This document shows positions 45,289-53,714 of a stretch of 64,000 nucleotides of DNA, piece after piece. The translations under genes were made by a program, and so were the position numbers. Each line of letters opens with the position of its first letter. Position 1 is the first letter of the stretch. The notes beneath the pieces were generated by a model. It saw only the letters and a program-made list of their open reading frames with translations. It ran no database searches and had not been told where the DNA came from. The stretch is from Pseudomonas resinovorans NBRC 106553 (GTDB lineage: Bacteria; Pseudomonadota; Gammaproteobacteria; Pseudomonadales; Pseudomonadaceae), in NCBI RefSeq assembly GCF_000412695.1, contig NC_021499.1, forward strand, positions 2,418,001-2,482,000, in the 5' to 3' direction.

Positions 45289-45372
45289 GTAGGTTGTGGC
45301 TGAGCGACGCGAAGCCCAACATCCGAGCCCACAACCCAATCGTTGGGCCGCGCTGCGCTTGGCCCAACCTAC
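45289..45372. repeat. REPIN-like inverted element, GTAGGTTG type
   Basis: Starts GTAGGTTGTGGC and ends GGCCCAACCTAC, with inner GCGACGCGAAGCCCAAC / GTTGGGCCGCGCTGCGC pairing. It lies between the convergent Anbu and cytochrome genes, where it could end both transcripts. Confidence 0.65.
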
Positions 45373-45412
45373 GGGTATCCGATCGACATGGAGTCCCGCC
45401 AAGGACAGCCCG

Positions 45413-46210
45413 TCACGGCGCCACCTTGCGCCCCGCCATATGCCGCAGGTAGCCGATTAGCTGTCCGAGCTCCGCATCGCTGAGCACATCCTTCGAGAAC
45501 CCCGGCATCTTGCCTTCGGGCCAGCGCCGCAGGCTTTGCGGGTCGCGGATGTAGCGCGGCAGGAAATCGCCGGCCAGGTATTCGGTGGGGTTGTGGGGGA
45601 TGTTCAGGTCGGGGCCGAACTGGGCGTCGCCGGCACCGTTGAGGCGATGGCAGGCCAGGCAGTTCTTCTGGAACTGGGCGAAGCCGGCCTGCACCTCGGC
45701 GCCTGCATCGGCGGCCGGGAGCAGGGCGGGGAAGCGCTCCGCCACGGCGGGCAGGTAGCGGATGCGCGCCACCTGGAAGGGCCATTGCTCCGGGCCGATA
45801 TTGCCGGCGCGGGGATTGGTCCAGACCAGGTAGAAAGGGCCGGCGCTGGGCTTGCCCCGGGCCAGGGGCGGCCAGGGTTCGTCCGGGTCCTCGATGGCCA
45901 GCCAGGCGCGGGCGCCTTGTGTGGCCAGTAGCGGCGCGGCGCCGAGTTCGGCGGCGAAGCCGTCCAGGGCCACCGCCTGCAGGTGCTGGTCCGGCGTCAC
46001 GCCTTCCAGCAGTGCGGCCAGGGGCACGGCGCGGTAGGCCATGGTCTTCTTGTAGGAGACATCATCGGCAATGGTCACATTCTGCGCCTTGGGGTGCGCG
46101 AGCAGCGCGACGGTGTCCCAGGTGCGGGTGCCGCCGGGCAGTTCCAGGGTCAGCTCGGCGGCGTGGAGCGGGGTCAAGCAGAAGAGCAGGGCAAGCAGCG
46201 CTTGGCGCAT
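45413..46210 (-). CDS. Periplasmic cytochrome c with N-terminal molybdopterin-like domain
   Basis: 265 residues. Signal peptide (residues 1-18, cut near LHA-AEL). The N-terminal 140 residues (LTLELPGGTRTWDTVALLAH to WPFQVARIRYLP) resemble the sulfite-oxidase-like molybdopterin fold but lack a clear cofactor-ligating Cys. The C-terminal part is a class I cytochrome c with haem site CLACH and a later axial Met in KMPGFS. It lies 3 bp after the rhodanese gene, so the pair is co-transcribed. Electron transfer in the periplasm is likely; partner unknown. Confidence 0.82.
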   Translation of the reverse strand: MRQALLALLFCLTPLHAAELTLELPGGTRTWDTVALLAHPKAQNVTIADDVSYKKTMAYRAVPLAALLEGVTPDQHLQAVALDGFAAELGAAPLLATQGARAWLAIEDPDEPWPPLARGKPSAGPFYLVWTNPRAGNIGPEQWPFQVARIRYLPAVAERFPALLPAADAGAEVQAGFAQFQKNCLACHRLNGAGDAQFGPDLNIPHNPTEYLAGDFLPRYIRDPQSLRRWPEGKMPGFSKDVLSDAELGQLIGYLRHMAGRKVAP

Positions 46211-46213
46211 CTA

Positions 46214-46570
46214 TCAGTCCTTGTGCAACGCGGTTTTCAGGTCCAGGTAGCCGCCGCCGTTGATGACCTGCTTGTAGCCCAGTTCCCGCAGGCTGTCCTG
46301 GGCGATGCCCGAGCGGCGACCGCTGCGGCAGTAGAGCACTATGGGGGTGTTCTTGTCCGGGGCGACTTCGGCGATTCGCGCGGCGATATCCTCGTAGCCG
46401 ATATTGCGCGAGCCGGGGATGGTGCCTTCGGCCACTTCCTGCGGGGTACGCACGTCGATCAGCACGGCGTTCGGTTGCTGCATGGCGATCACGGCGGCCG
46501 CCTGGTCGGTTTCAGCGGCGGCGGTCGGCAGGCTGAGCGCCAAGGCGAGTACGGCAAACAGAGTACGCAT
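46214..46570 (-). CDS. Periplasmic rhodanese-like sulfurtransferase
   Basis: 118 residues with a signal peptide (MRTLFAVLALALSLPTAAAE). A single rhodanese domain: VLIDVRTPQEVAEGTIPGSRNI, and the active-site loop with Cys in YCRSGRRSG. The 6-residue loop suits thiosulfate or sulfane sulfur. ATG 46570 is preceded by GGGAG. First of a two-gene unit with the cytochrome, which suggests a sulfur-oxidation or thiol-repair role; inference. Confidence 0.88.
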   Translation of the reverse strand: MRTLFAVLALALSLPTAAAETDQAAAVIAMQQPNAVLIDVRTPQEVAEGTIPGSRNIGYEDIAARIAEVAPDKNTPIVLYCRSGRRSGIAQDSLRELGYKQVINGGGYLDLKTALHKD

Positions 46571-46712
46571 GATGGCAACTCCCATGAGGGTTGTCCTGGC
46601 AACCTAGCACAATTGCCTGGAGCTGGCGGGGCCGTTAGGATCGCGGGTTTTCATCATTGCCAGAGCCTGTTCGGCGCCCCTCGCGGACGTCCCCGGCCCT
46701 TGAGGAGTGGCC

Positions 46713-47600
46713 ATGCTGGCCCAGTTGTTCGCAGTCATGGCGCCGGTGCTGATAGCCGCCGGCCTGGGTTACGGCTGGGCGCGTTCCGGCCAGCCCTATC
46801 CCACCGAATTCATCGCGCGCCTGGTGCTGAACATCGGCACACCTTGCCTCGTGCTCTCCACCCTCAGCCGCACCGAGATCGACCGCCACGCCTTCGGCCA
46901 ACTGGCCATCGCCTGCCTGCTGGTGCTGCTGGCCATGGGCGTGATCGGCAGCGTGCTCAGCCGCGCGTTCCGGCAGGACTGGCGCATCCTGGTCCCGGCC
47001 TACCTGTTCCCCAACTCCGGCAACATGGGCCTGCCCATCGCCCTCTATGCCTTCGGCGAGAAGGGCCTGGCGCTGGCCGTGGCCTTCTTCCTGGTGCTCT
47101 CGGTGGGGCATTTCAGCCTCGGCCTGCTGCTTTCCGGCAGCGAACGCTCACCGAAGAAACTCCTGGCCAACCCGATCCTGATCAGCCTGGCGCTGGCCCT
47201 GCCGCTGGTGATCTGGGACCTGCACCTGCCGCTCTGGCTGGCCAACACCCTCAACCTGCTGGGGGGCATGACCATCCCGCTCATGTTGCTGACCCTGGGC
47301 GTGTCGCTCGCCAGCATCCGCGTGCATCACCTGGGCAGCGGCATGCTGCTGGGCGGGCTGCGGATTCTCTGCGGCGCCGCCGTGGGCTGGCTGGTGGGCC
47401 TGGGACTCGGCTTGCCGCCGCTGGCCCAGGGCGTGCTGGTGATGCAGTCGGCCATGCCGGTGGCGGTGTTCAACTACCTGTTCGCGGTGCGTGCGGGCAG
47501 GTCGCCGGAAGCCGTGGCCAGCCTGGTGATGTGCTCGACCCTGCTGTCGTTCGTGCTGATTCCGCTGCTGCTGGCATGGTGGCTACCCGCGCTGCGTTGA
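46713..47600 (+). CDS. AEC-family permease
   Basis: 295-residue inner-membrane transporter of the auxin-efflux-carrier family with about ten helices. The two central crossing segments contain FPNSGNMGLPIALYAFG and MQSAMPVAVFNYLFA, typical of bacterial AEC proteins that export organic acids such as malonate or malate. ATG 46713 with GAGGAG upstream is preferred over a GTG at 46707. Confidence 0.85.
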   Translation: MLAQLFAVMAPVLIAAGLGYGWARSGQPYPTEFIARLVLNIGTPCLVLSTLSRTEIDRHAFGQLAIACLLVLLAMGVIGSVLSRAFRQDWRILVPAYLFPNSGNMGLPIALYAFGEKGLALAVAFFLVLSVGHFSLGLLLSGSERSPKKLLANPILISLALALPLVIWDLHLPLWLANTLNLLGGMTIPLMLLTLGVSLASIRVHHLGSGMLLGGLRILCGAAVGWLVGLGLGLPPLAQGVLVMQSAMPVAVFNYLFAVRAGRSPEAVASLVMCSTLLSFVLIPLLLAWWLPALR

Positions 47601-47647
47601 CCGCATGGGGCGGTACGCAGCACAGGAACACCAGTGGAGTGGTGGGA

Positions 47648-47743
47648 TCAGCTGACCAGTCGGGTCAGGTTGGGAAGGATGAGAATGACGGTGGTGGCAA
47701 AGACGATCAGGCTCGCTTGCCGCATTTTCGGCTGCTTGAACAT
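47648..47743 (-). CDS. Possible 31-residue membrane peptide
   Basis: MFKQPKMRQASLIVFATTVI followed by LILPNLTRLVS: a positively charged N-terminus and a single hydrophobic helix of about 20 residues, the form of a small inner-membrane peptide. Upstream AAAGGCAG could be a ribosome site. It is convergent with the AEC gene. No homologue is claimed. Confidence 0.35.
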   Translation of the reverse strand: MFKQPKMRQASLIVFATTVILILPNLTRLVS

Positions 47744-48190
47744 GGCCAACTGCCTTTTTTGTTGTTGGAGGCGTGTCGTTCCAGACTCCCTACGGCCGGC
47801 CCGGAACCCCACCTTCCTCCGTGGCTTTGGACAAAGACCGCCCCGGCAAAACCCGGCTGCGGCTACTTGCATTTCAAACTCTAGGGCTGCCATCACATAT
47901 CGCTTATATCCGTTGGTAGCTAACGGGGCGCTGCTAGAAGCGACGGGCTATTGAAGGTGGCACGCAGCCAGCGAGCGGCCCCGAGGCCAGACACGTCCCT
48001 TTCACTCTGGCTGGCAACTGGCCATCAACTGACCGTTCGTCTGAGCGCAGCGGTCAATGTGGGTGAGCACTTCCGTCATTGAGCCCCTGGCCCACGGCGC
48101 TAAGGTAGCTAAAGCCTGCCGGGACACCGGTGGTCGAGCCAGAAGAACAACAGGCACCCGCGGTGCCATCAGCTGCCTCAAGAGGACGCC
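47744..48190 (+). promoter_or_regulatory. Intergenic region before the thiolase gene
   Basis: About 450 bp without a convincing gene. It is AT-richer near 47880-47930 and should hold the promoter for the beta-oxidation pair. I see no clear FadR/PsrA-like site. Confidence 0.35.
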
Positions 48191-49396
48191 ATGACCGAAG
48201 CATTCATTTTCGACGCGGTGCGTACACCCCGCGCCAAGGGCAAGAAGGACGGCGCTCTGCACAGCGTCAAGCCGGTCAACCTGATCGCCGGGCTGCTGCG
48301 TGCCCTGGCCGAGCGCAATGACCTGGATACCAGCCAGGTGGACGATATCGTCCTCGGCTGCGTGACCCCGGTGGGCGACCAGGGCGCCGACATCGCCAAG
48401 ACCGCCGCCCTGGTCGCCGACTGGGACGAGACCGTCTCCGGCCAGCAGATCAACCGTTTCTGCGCCTCGGGCCTGGAAGCCGTGAACCTGGCGGCGATGA
48501 AGGTGCGCTCCGGCTTCGAGGACCTGGTGGTGGCCGGCGGCGTGGAGTCCATGTCCCGTGTACCCATGGGCTCCGACGGCGGCGCCTGGGCCATGGACCC
48601 GGAAACCAACTTCCACACCAGCTTCGTGCCCCAGGGCATCGGCGCCGACCTGATCGCCACCCTGGAAGGCTTCAGCCGCGCGGACGTCGACGCCTTCGCC
48701 CTGCGCTCCCAGCAGAAGGCCGCCAAGGCCCGTGGCAATGGCGCCTTCAACAAATCCCTGGTGCCGGTCACCGACCAGAACGGCATCGTCCTGCTGGACC
48801 ATGACGAGTTCATCCGTGGCGACTCCACCCTGGAAGGCCTCGGCGCGCTGAAGCCCAGCTTCGAGATGATGGGGCAGATGGGCTTCGACGCCACCGCCCT
48901 GCGCAAGTACAGCCATGTCGAGCGCATCGAACACGTGCATACCCCGGGCAACAGCTCCGGGATCGTCGACGGCGCCGCCGCGATGCTCATCGGCTCCGCC
49001 GCCAAGGGCAAGGAACTGGGCCTGAAGCCGCGCGCGCGCATCGTCGCCACGGCGGTGACCAGCACCGACCCCACCATCATGCTCACCGGCCCCGCGCCGG
49101 CCACCCGCAAGGCCTTGGCCAAGGCCGGCCTGACCGTGGCCGACATCGACCTGTTCGAGGTCAACGAAGCCTTCGCCTCGGTGGTGATGAAGTTCATGAA
49201 GGACATGGGCGTGGCGGAGGAGAAGGTCAACGTCAACGGCGGCTCCATCGCCATGGGCCACCCGCTGGGCGCCACCGGCTGCGCCATCCTCGGCACCCTG
49301 CTGGACGAGCTGGAGGCGCGCAACCTGCGCTACGGCCTGGCCACCCTGTGCGTGGGCGGCGGCATGGGTATCGCGACCATTATCGAGAAGGTTTGA
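48191..49396 (+). CDS. Acetyl-CoA C-acyltransferase (thiolase)
   Basis: 401-residue thiolase. Catalytic C91 in RFCASGLEA forms the acyl-enzyme, H357 in GHPLGATG and C387 in CVGGGMG complete the site, and NEAF is present. It catalyses the last step of beta-oxidation, releasing acetyl-CoA. It is separated by 14 bp from the multifunctional enzyme gene, so both form a degradative pair. The length and motifs favour the FadA/FadI type over biosynthetic PhaA. Confidence 0.93.
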   Translation: MTEAFIFDAVRTPRAKGKKDGALHSVKPVNLIAGLLRALAERNDLDTSQVDDIVLGCVTPVGDQGADIAKTAALVADWDETVSGQQINRFCASGLEAVNLAAMKVRSGFEDLVVAGGVESMSRVPMGSDGGAWAMDPETNFHTSFVPQGIGADLIATLEGFSRADVDAFALRSQQKAAKARGNGAFNKSLVPVTDQNGIVLLDHDEFIRGDSTLEGLGALKPSFEMMGQMGFDATALRKYSHVERIEHVHTPGNSSGIVDGAAAMLIGSAAKGKELGLKPRARIVATAVTSTDPTIMLTGPAPATRKALAKAGLTVADIDLFEVNEAFASVVMKFMKDMGVAEEKVNVNGGSIAMGHPLGATGCAILGTLLDELEARNLRYGLATLCVGGGMGIATIIEKV

Positions 49397-49410
49397 GGCG
49401 GAGAAGAAAA

Positions 49411-51555
49411 ATGACAGACGCCATCCGTTACGAGAAAGGCCAGGACAATATCGTCGTCCTGACCATGGACATGCCTGGCCAGAGCGCCAACACCATGAAC
49501 GCCCTGTACCGCGAGGCCATGGGCGAGATCGTCGCACGCCTGGAAGCCGAGAAGGACGCCATCGCCGGGGTGATCATCACCTCGGCCAAGAAGACCTTCT
49601 TCGCCGGCGGCGACCTCAATGAACTGATCAAGGTCACCAAGGCCGACGCCAATGCCTTCTATCAGATGGTGCTGGGCATCAAGGGCCAGCTGCGCCGCCT
49701 GGAAACCCTCGGCAAGCCGGTGGTGGCCGCCATCAACGGCGCGGCCCTGGGCGGTGGCTGGGAAATCTGCCTGGCCTGCCATCACCGTATCGCCCTGAAC
49801 GACAACGCCGTGCAGCTCGGCCTGCCGGAAGTGACCCTGGGCCTCTTGCCGGGTGGCGGTGGCGTGGTGCGCATGGTGCGCCTGCTGGGCATCGAGAAGG
49901 CGCTGCCGTATCTCGCCGAAGGCAGGAAGGTGCGTCCGGACCAGGCCCTCAAGGCAGGCCTGATCCACGACCTGGCGCAGACCCCCGACGAGATGCTGGC
50001 CAAGGCCCGCGCCTGGATCGCCGCCAACCCCAAGGCAGCCCAGCCCTGGGACACCCCCGGCTACAAGATCCCCGGCGGCACCCCGGCAAGCCCGAACGTG
50101 GCGCAGATGCTGGCCATCGCTCCTTCGGTGCTGCGTGACAAGACCAAGGGCTGCTTCCCGGCGCCGGAGAAGATCATGTGCGCCGCCGTCGAAGGCGCCC
50201 AGGTGGACTTCGACACCGCGCAGTTGATCGAGGCGCGCTACTTCACCGAGCTGACCACCGGCCAGGTGTCGAAGAACATGATCGGCACCTTCTGGTTCCA
50301 GCTCAACGAGATCAACGCGGGCAGCTCGCGGCCCAAGGGCCCGGCACCCTATGTGACGAAGAAGGTCGGCGTGCTCGGCGCCGGCATGATGGGTGCCGGC
50401 ATCGCCTATGTCTCGGCCATCGCCGGCATCGAGGTGGTGCTCAAGGATGTTTCCCTGGAGGCGGCCGAGAAGGGCAAGGCCTACTCCCAGGGCCTGCTCG
50501 AGCAACTGGTTAGCCGCGGCCACATGCCCGCCGAGAAGCGCGACGCCATCCTCGCCCGCATCAAGGCCACCGCCAGTGACGCCGACTTCGAGGGTTGCGA
50601 CCTGATCATCGAAGCCGTGTTCGAGAACCGCGAGCTGAAGGCCAAGGTCAGCGCCGCCGCCGAAACCCATGCGCTGGTGGATGCGGTGATCGCCTCCAAC
50701 ACCTCGACGCTGCCGATCACCGGCCTGGCCCAGGCGGTGTCCAAACCGGAGAAATTCATCGGCCTGCACTTCTTCAGCCCGGTGGATCGCATGCCGCTGG
50801 TGGAGATCATTCGCGGCGAGAAAACCTCGGACGAGACCCTGGCCCGTGGCTTCGACTACGTCCTGCAGATCCGCAAGACGCCGATCGTGGTCAACGACAG
50901 CCGTGGCTTCTTCACCTCCCGCGTGTTCGGCACCTTCACCAACGAAGGCATCGCCATGCTCGGCGAGGGCGTATCCGCCGCGATGATCGAGAACGAGACC
51001 CGCCAGGCCGGCATGCCGGTGGGGCCGCTGGCGATTTCCGATGAAGTCTCCATGGGCCTGATGACCCACATCCGCAACCAGACGGCCGAGGACCTCAAGG
51101 CCGAGGGCAAGGCACTGCCGCAGCACCCGGCCTTCGCCGTGATCGACCTGATGGTCAATGAGTACAAGCGGCCCGGCAAGGCGGCGGGCGGCGGCTTCTA
51201 CGACTACCCGGAAAATGGCCGCAAGCGGCTCTGGCCGGAGCTGAAGGCGCGCTTCGAGAAGGCCGACCGGCAGATACCGGCGATCGATGTGCGCGACCGC
51301 ATCCTCTTCATCCAGGCCATCGAGACCGTGCGTTGCGTGGAGGAGGGCGTGCTGCATTCCGTCGCCGACGCCAACATCGGCTCGATCTTCGGCATCGGCT
51401 TCGCCGCCTGGACCGGGGGCGTGCTGCAGTTCATCAACCAGTACGGCCTGCGCGACTTCGTCGCCCGTGCCCGTTACCTGGCCGAGCAGTATGGCGAACG
51501 CTTCGAGCCGCCGGCGCTGTTGCTGGAGAAGGCGGCCAAGGGCGAGAACTTCTAG
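49411..51555 (+). CDS. FadB/FadJ-like enoyl-CoA hydratase / 3-hydroxyacyl-CoA dehydrogenase
   Basis: 714-residue bifunctional enzyme. The N-terminal crotonase domain has FFAGGDLNEL and NGAALGGGWEICLACHHRIA. The dehydrogenase Rossmann motif is GVLGAGMMGAGIAY near residue 317, and the catalytic H453 is in LHFFSPVDRMPLVEII. A double C-terminal domain ends with GGVLQFINQYG. ATG 49411 has GGAGAAG upstream. Works on the acyl-CoA products passed to the thiolase encoded just before it. Followed by a strong terminator. Confidence 0.94.
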   Translation: MTDAIRYEKGQDNIVVLTMDMPGQSANTMNALYREAMGEIVARLEAEKDAIAGVIITSAKKTFFAGGDLNELIKVTKADANAFYQMVLGIKGQLRRLETLGKPVVAAINGAALGGGWEICLACHHRIALNDNAVQLGLPEVTLGLLPGGGGVVRMVRLLGIEKALPYLAEGRKVRPDQALKAGLIHDLAQTPDEMLAKARAWIAANPKAAQPWDTPGYKIPGGTPASPNVAQMLAIAPSVLRDKTKGCFPAPEKIMCAAVEGAQVDFDTAQLIEARYFTELTTGQVSKNMIGTFWFQLNEINAGSSRPKGPAPYVTKKVGVLGAGMMGAGIAYVSAIAGIEVVLKDVSLEAAEKGKAYSQGLLEQLVSRGHMPAEKRDAILARIKATASDADFEGCDLIIEAVFENRELKAKVSAAAETHALVDAVIASNTSTLPITGLAQAVSKPEKFIGLHFFSPVDRMPLVEIIRGEKTSDETLARGFDYVLQIRKTPIVVNDSRGFFTSRVFGTFTNEGIAMLGEGVSAAMIENETRQAGMPVGPLAISDEVSMGLMTHIRNQTAEDLKAEGKALPQHPAFAVIDLMVNEYKRPGKAAGGGFYDYPENGRKRLWPELKARFEKADRQIPAIDVRDRILFIQAIETVRCVEEGVLHSVADANIGSIFGIGFAAWTGGVLQFINQYGLRDFVARARYLAEQYGERFEPPALLLEKAAKGENF

Positions 51556-51570
51556 CTTTCGGCCCCGCAT

Positions 51571-51603
51571 AAAAAAACCGGCTCATACGAGCCGGCTTTT
51601 TTG
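51571..51603. terminator. Bidirectional intrinsic terminator
   Basis: A run of seven A, stem CCGGCTC / GAGCCGG with loop ATAC, then six T. It serves the FadB-like gene on the plus strand and the thioredoxin-fold gene on the minus strand. Confidence 0.93.
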
Positions 51604-51613
51604 TCCGCGCGGT

Positions 51614-51985
51614 TTACACCTTGGCGAAACGGCTATCCAGATAGCGGATGATGTCGTTGGACTCGTACATCCAGCGGCTTTCGCCGTTTTCCTCGATGCG
51701 CAGGCAGGGCACCTTGATCTTGCCGCCGCCGGCCAGCAGGGCGGCGCGATGGGTTTCGTCATGCTTCGCGTCACGCAGCGCGATCGGCAGGTTCAGCCGG
51801 TGCATGGCGCGGCGGGTCTTCACGCAGAAGGGGCAGGCGTTGAACTGGTACAGCGCGAGGCCGGTGGTCGCCTCCGCCACCTGGGCTTGCGCCTCGGGGC
51901 TGCGGCGCAGCTTGCGCGGGCGGGTGATGAAGTCGAGGAAAATAATCAGTTGGCCCAGGCCGACTCGTACTGCCTTGATGAACAC
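51614..51985 (-). CDS. Glutaredoxin / GST N-terminal-domain protein with CPFC motif
   Basis: 123 residues. A hydrophobic N-terminal segment (AVRVGLGQLIIFLDFIT) could anchor it to the membrane; the thioredoxin-fold domain follows with active site ACPFC, the KVPCLRI cis-Pro loop and YESNDIIRYLD. Probably a glutathione-dependent thiol oxidoreductase. The start is GTG 51985 with AAGGGTG upstream; no in-frame ATG gives a better fit. Confidence 0.8.
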   Translation of the reverse strand: MFIKAVRVGLGQLIIFLDFITRPRKLRRSPEAQAQVAEATTGLALYQFNACPFCVKTRRAMHRLNLPIALRDAKHDETHRAALLAGGGKIKVPCLRIEENGESRWMYESNDIIRYLDSRFAKV

Positions 51986-52052
51986 TGTGGCGCACCCTTG
52001 AGTGAAAAACGGGGGCGGCAGTCTAACGTAAGTTGCCCGGCGTGGTTGTCTT

Positions 52053-52313
52053 TCATGCCAGGTAGCTGCTGTAGCACTTCAGCGAACTCATGTCGAAAGC
52101 GGCCGGCAGACGCGATTCCCGGTCGGTCGGCGGGTTGCCGGAAAGCCCGGGCAGAGCCCGTTCGTTGGTGATGCCACGGGCGATGTTGTGATTGGCCTCG
52201 ATGTTCTTGGCCACCGCTCCCACCGAACCGTGGGCGCAGCCGATCAGCGAGAAACCGTTGGTCATGACTGCCAGGGCGGTAAGGAAGTAGAGGCGGTTCT
52301 TGTGCTGTTTCAT
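52053..52313 (-). CDS. Putative small lipoprotein, hypothetical
   Basis: 86 residues. Signal-peptide-like N-terminus (KQHKNRLYFLTALAVMTNGF) with a lipobox-like LIGC. The rest is polar (NIEANHNIARGITNERALPG) with no known domain. The ribosome site is weak. It follows another small membrane protein gene on the same strand. Confidence 0.55.
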   Translation of the reverse strand: MKQHKNRLYFLTALAVMTNGFSLIGCAHGSVGAVAKNIEANHNIARGITNERALPGLSGNPPTDRESRLPAAFDMSSLKCYSSYLA

Positions 52314-52336
52314 GGTGCGGGTGCCTGTATCTGGTG

Positions 52337-52546
52337 TCAGCCGGTTTTCTTCTTGCTCGCCAACAGCACCGGGATGCTCTGGCTGAGTTGCTGGTAGAAG
52401 CTCATGGAGGCGTCCGCCGGGCTTGCGCCGATACGGCCGCGTTCGTAACCGAAACTCACCGCCAGGACCACCATCGTCACGACGAAATACAGGCCGAGGC
52501 TGGCGAGGGCGCCGTTGCGTGCGTACTTGACGGTGGGGTTGCTCAT
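52337..52546 (-). CDS. Small single-helix membrane protein, hypothetical
   Basis: 69 residues: polar N-terminus, one membrane helix (ASLGLYFVVTMVVLAVSFGY), then a charged tail SIPVLLASKKKTG. CGGAGAC lies upstream of ATG 52546. It probably shares a transcript with the putative lipoprotein gene 23 bp downstream. No family recognised. Confidence 0.6.
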   Translation of the reverse strand: MSNPTVKYARNGALASLGLYFVVTMVVLAVSFGYERGRIGASPADASMSFYQQLSQSIPVLLASKKKTG

Positions 52547-52868
52547 GTCGGGTCTCCGCGTCCAGGGGCTTGGGGTGGGCGTAGATTCGCGAAAATCCCG
52601 TCGCGGCAAAAACGACCTTCGAGCATGGTGAGTATCGATGCCGGCGATAGTTGATCAGCGAGCTGTAGGTTTTGCTTTACGGGGGCTCGAAAGCCCCGAG
52701 CCAGGGGGCGGTGGCGGGAGGGATAGGCTGGACTGGCGAGCAGCTTGTCGCCTGATGGGGCGGTAGAGGACAAAGGGTGGGGCGAGCGGTATTTCAATCA
52801 CTCGTGTGCTGTGTTAAATAAAACGCACATTTTCCCCAACACGAGCCCCCCTCAGGAATCATGAGCTA
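52547..52868. promoter_or_regulatory. Divergent gap before the second amidotransferase gene
   Basis: 322 bp with an AT-rich stretch at about 52800-52840 (TGTTAAATAAAACGCACATT), the likely promoter of the plus-strand gene. No gene seen. Confidence 0.4.
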
Positions 52869-53588
52869 ATGTCACTCCGCATCTGCATTCTCGAAACTGA
52901 CATTCTCCGCCCCGAACTGGTCGACCAATACAAAGGCTACGGCCTGATGTTCGAGCAGCTGTTCGCCAAACAGCCGATCCCTGCGGAGTTCAGTGTCTAC
53001 AACGTGGTGCAGGGGCATTACCCGCCTGAAGGGGAGCGGTTCGACGCTTACCTGGTAACCGGCAGCAAGGCCGACTCCTTCGGCGACGACGAGTGGATCC
53101 TCACGCTCAAGGAGTTCCTGCTGGCGCGCTACGAGGCGGGCGACAAGCTGCTGGGCGTGTGCTTCGGCCATCAGCTGCTGGCCCTGCTGCTGGGCGGGCG
53201 CACCGAGCGCGCGACCCAGGGCTGGGGTGTCGGCACCCACAGTTACCAGCTCAAGCAGAAGCCGGAGTGGATGACCCCCGCGCTGGACGACCTGACCCTG
53301 CTGATCAGCCACCGGGACCAGGTTACCGAGCTGCCGGAAAACGCGACCCTGCTGGCTTCCAGCGATTTCTGCCCGAACGCCGCCTATGCGGTGGGCGACC
53401 AGGTGCTGTGCTTCCAGGGGCACCCGGAGTTCGTCCACGACTACTCCCGCGCGCTGCTGGAGCTGCGCCAGGACTCCCTCGGCAAGGACGTCTACCAGCA
53501 GGGCGTGAGCAGCCTGGACCGTGACCACCAGGGCGCCGCCGTCGCCGAGTGGATGATGCGTTTCATCACCCGCGATCGCGCCGCCTGA
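52869..53588 (+). CDS. GMP-synthase-like glutamine amidotransferase
   Basis: 239 residues. Nucleophile C98 in GVCFGHQLLA, H185 and E187 in FQGHPEF. YLVTGSKADSFGDDEWI is typical of stand-alone class I amidotransferases. No synthetase domain is attached. The ribosome site (AGGAATC) is distant. It ends at a strong terminator and is expressed alone. The acceptor substrate is unknown. Confidence 0.88.
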   Translation: MSLRICILETDILRPELVDQYKGYGLMFEQLFAKQPIPAEFSVYNVVQGHYPPEGERFDAYLVTGSKADSFGDDEWILTLKEFLLARYEAGDKLLGVCFGHQLLALLLGGRTERATQGWGVGTHSYQLKQKPEWMTPALDDLTLLISHRDQVTELPENATLLASSDFCPNAAYAVGDQVLCFQGHPEFVHDYSRALLELRQDSLGKDVYQQGVSSLDRDHQGAAVAEWMMRFITRDRAA

Positions 53589-53602
53589 CGCCAGCCGTCA
53601 AC

Positions 53603-53630
53603 AAAAAGCCCGCCATCAGGCGGGCTTTTT
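53603..53630 (+). terminator. Intrinsic terminator
   Basis: AAAAAGCCCGCC / GGCGGGCTTTTT with loop ATCA, immediately after the amidotransferase gene. Confidence 0.93.
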
Positions 53631-53662
53631 CATTTGAACTCATGGCGCAGCGACTGCCCCGC

Positions 53663-53694
53663 GTAGGATGGTTGAGCGCGGCGATACCCATCAC
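53663..53694. repeat. Solo half of the GTAGGATGG repeat
   Basis: GTAGGATGGTTGAGCG followed by CGATACCCATCAC, matching the left half of the 16352 element. It lies between convergent genes. Confidence 0.6.
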
Positions 53695-53714
53695 GACGGC
53701 CCTGCTGCGCGCCT

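Noticed and set aside
49330..51570. Long minus-strand open frame opposite the FadB-like gene
   Set aside because: Antisense artefact; His/Gly/Gln-rich, no motif.
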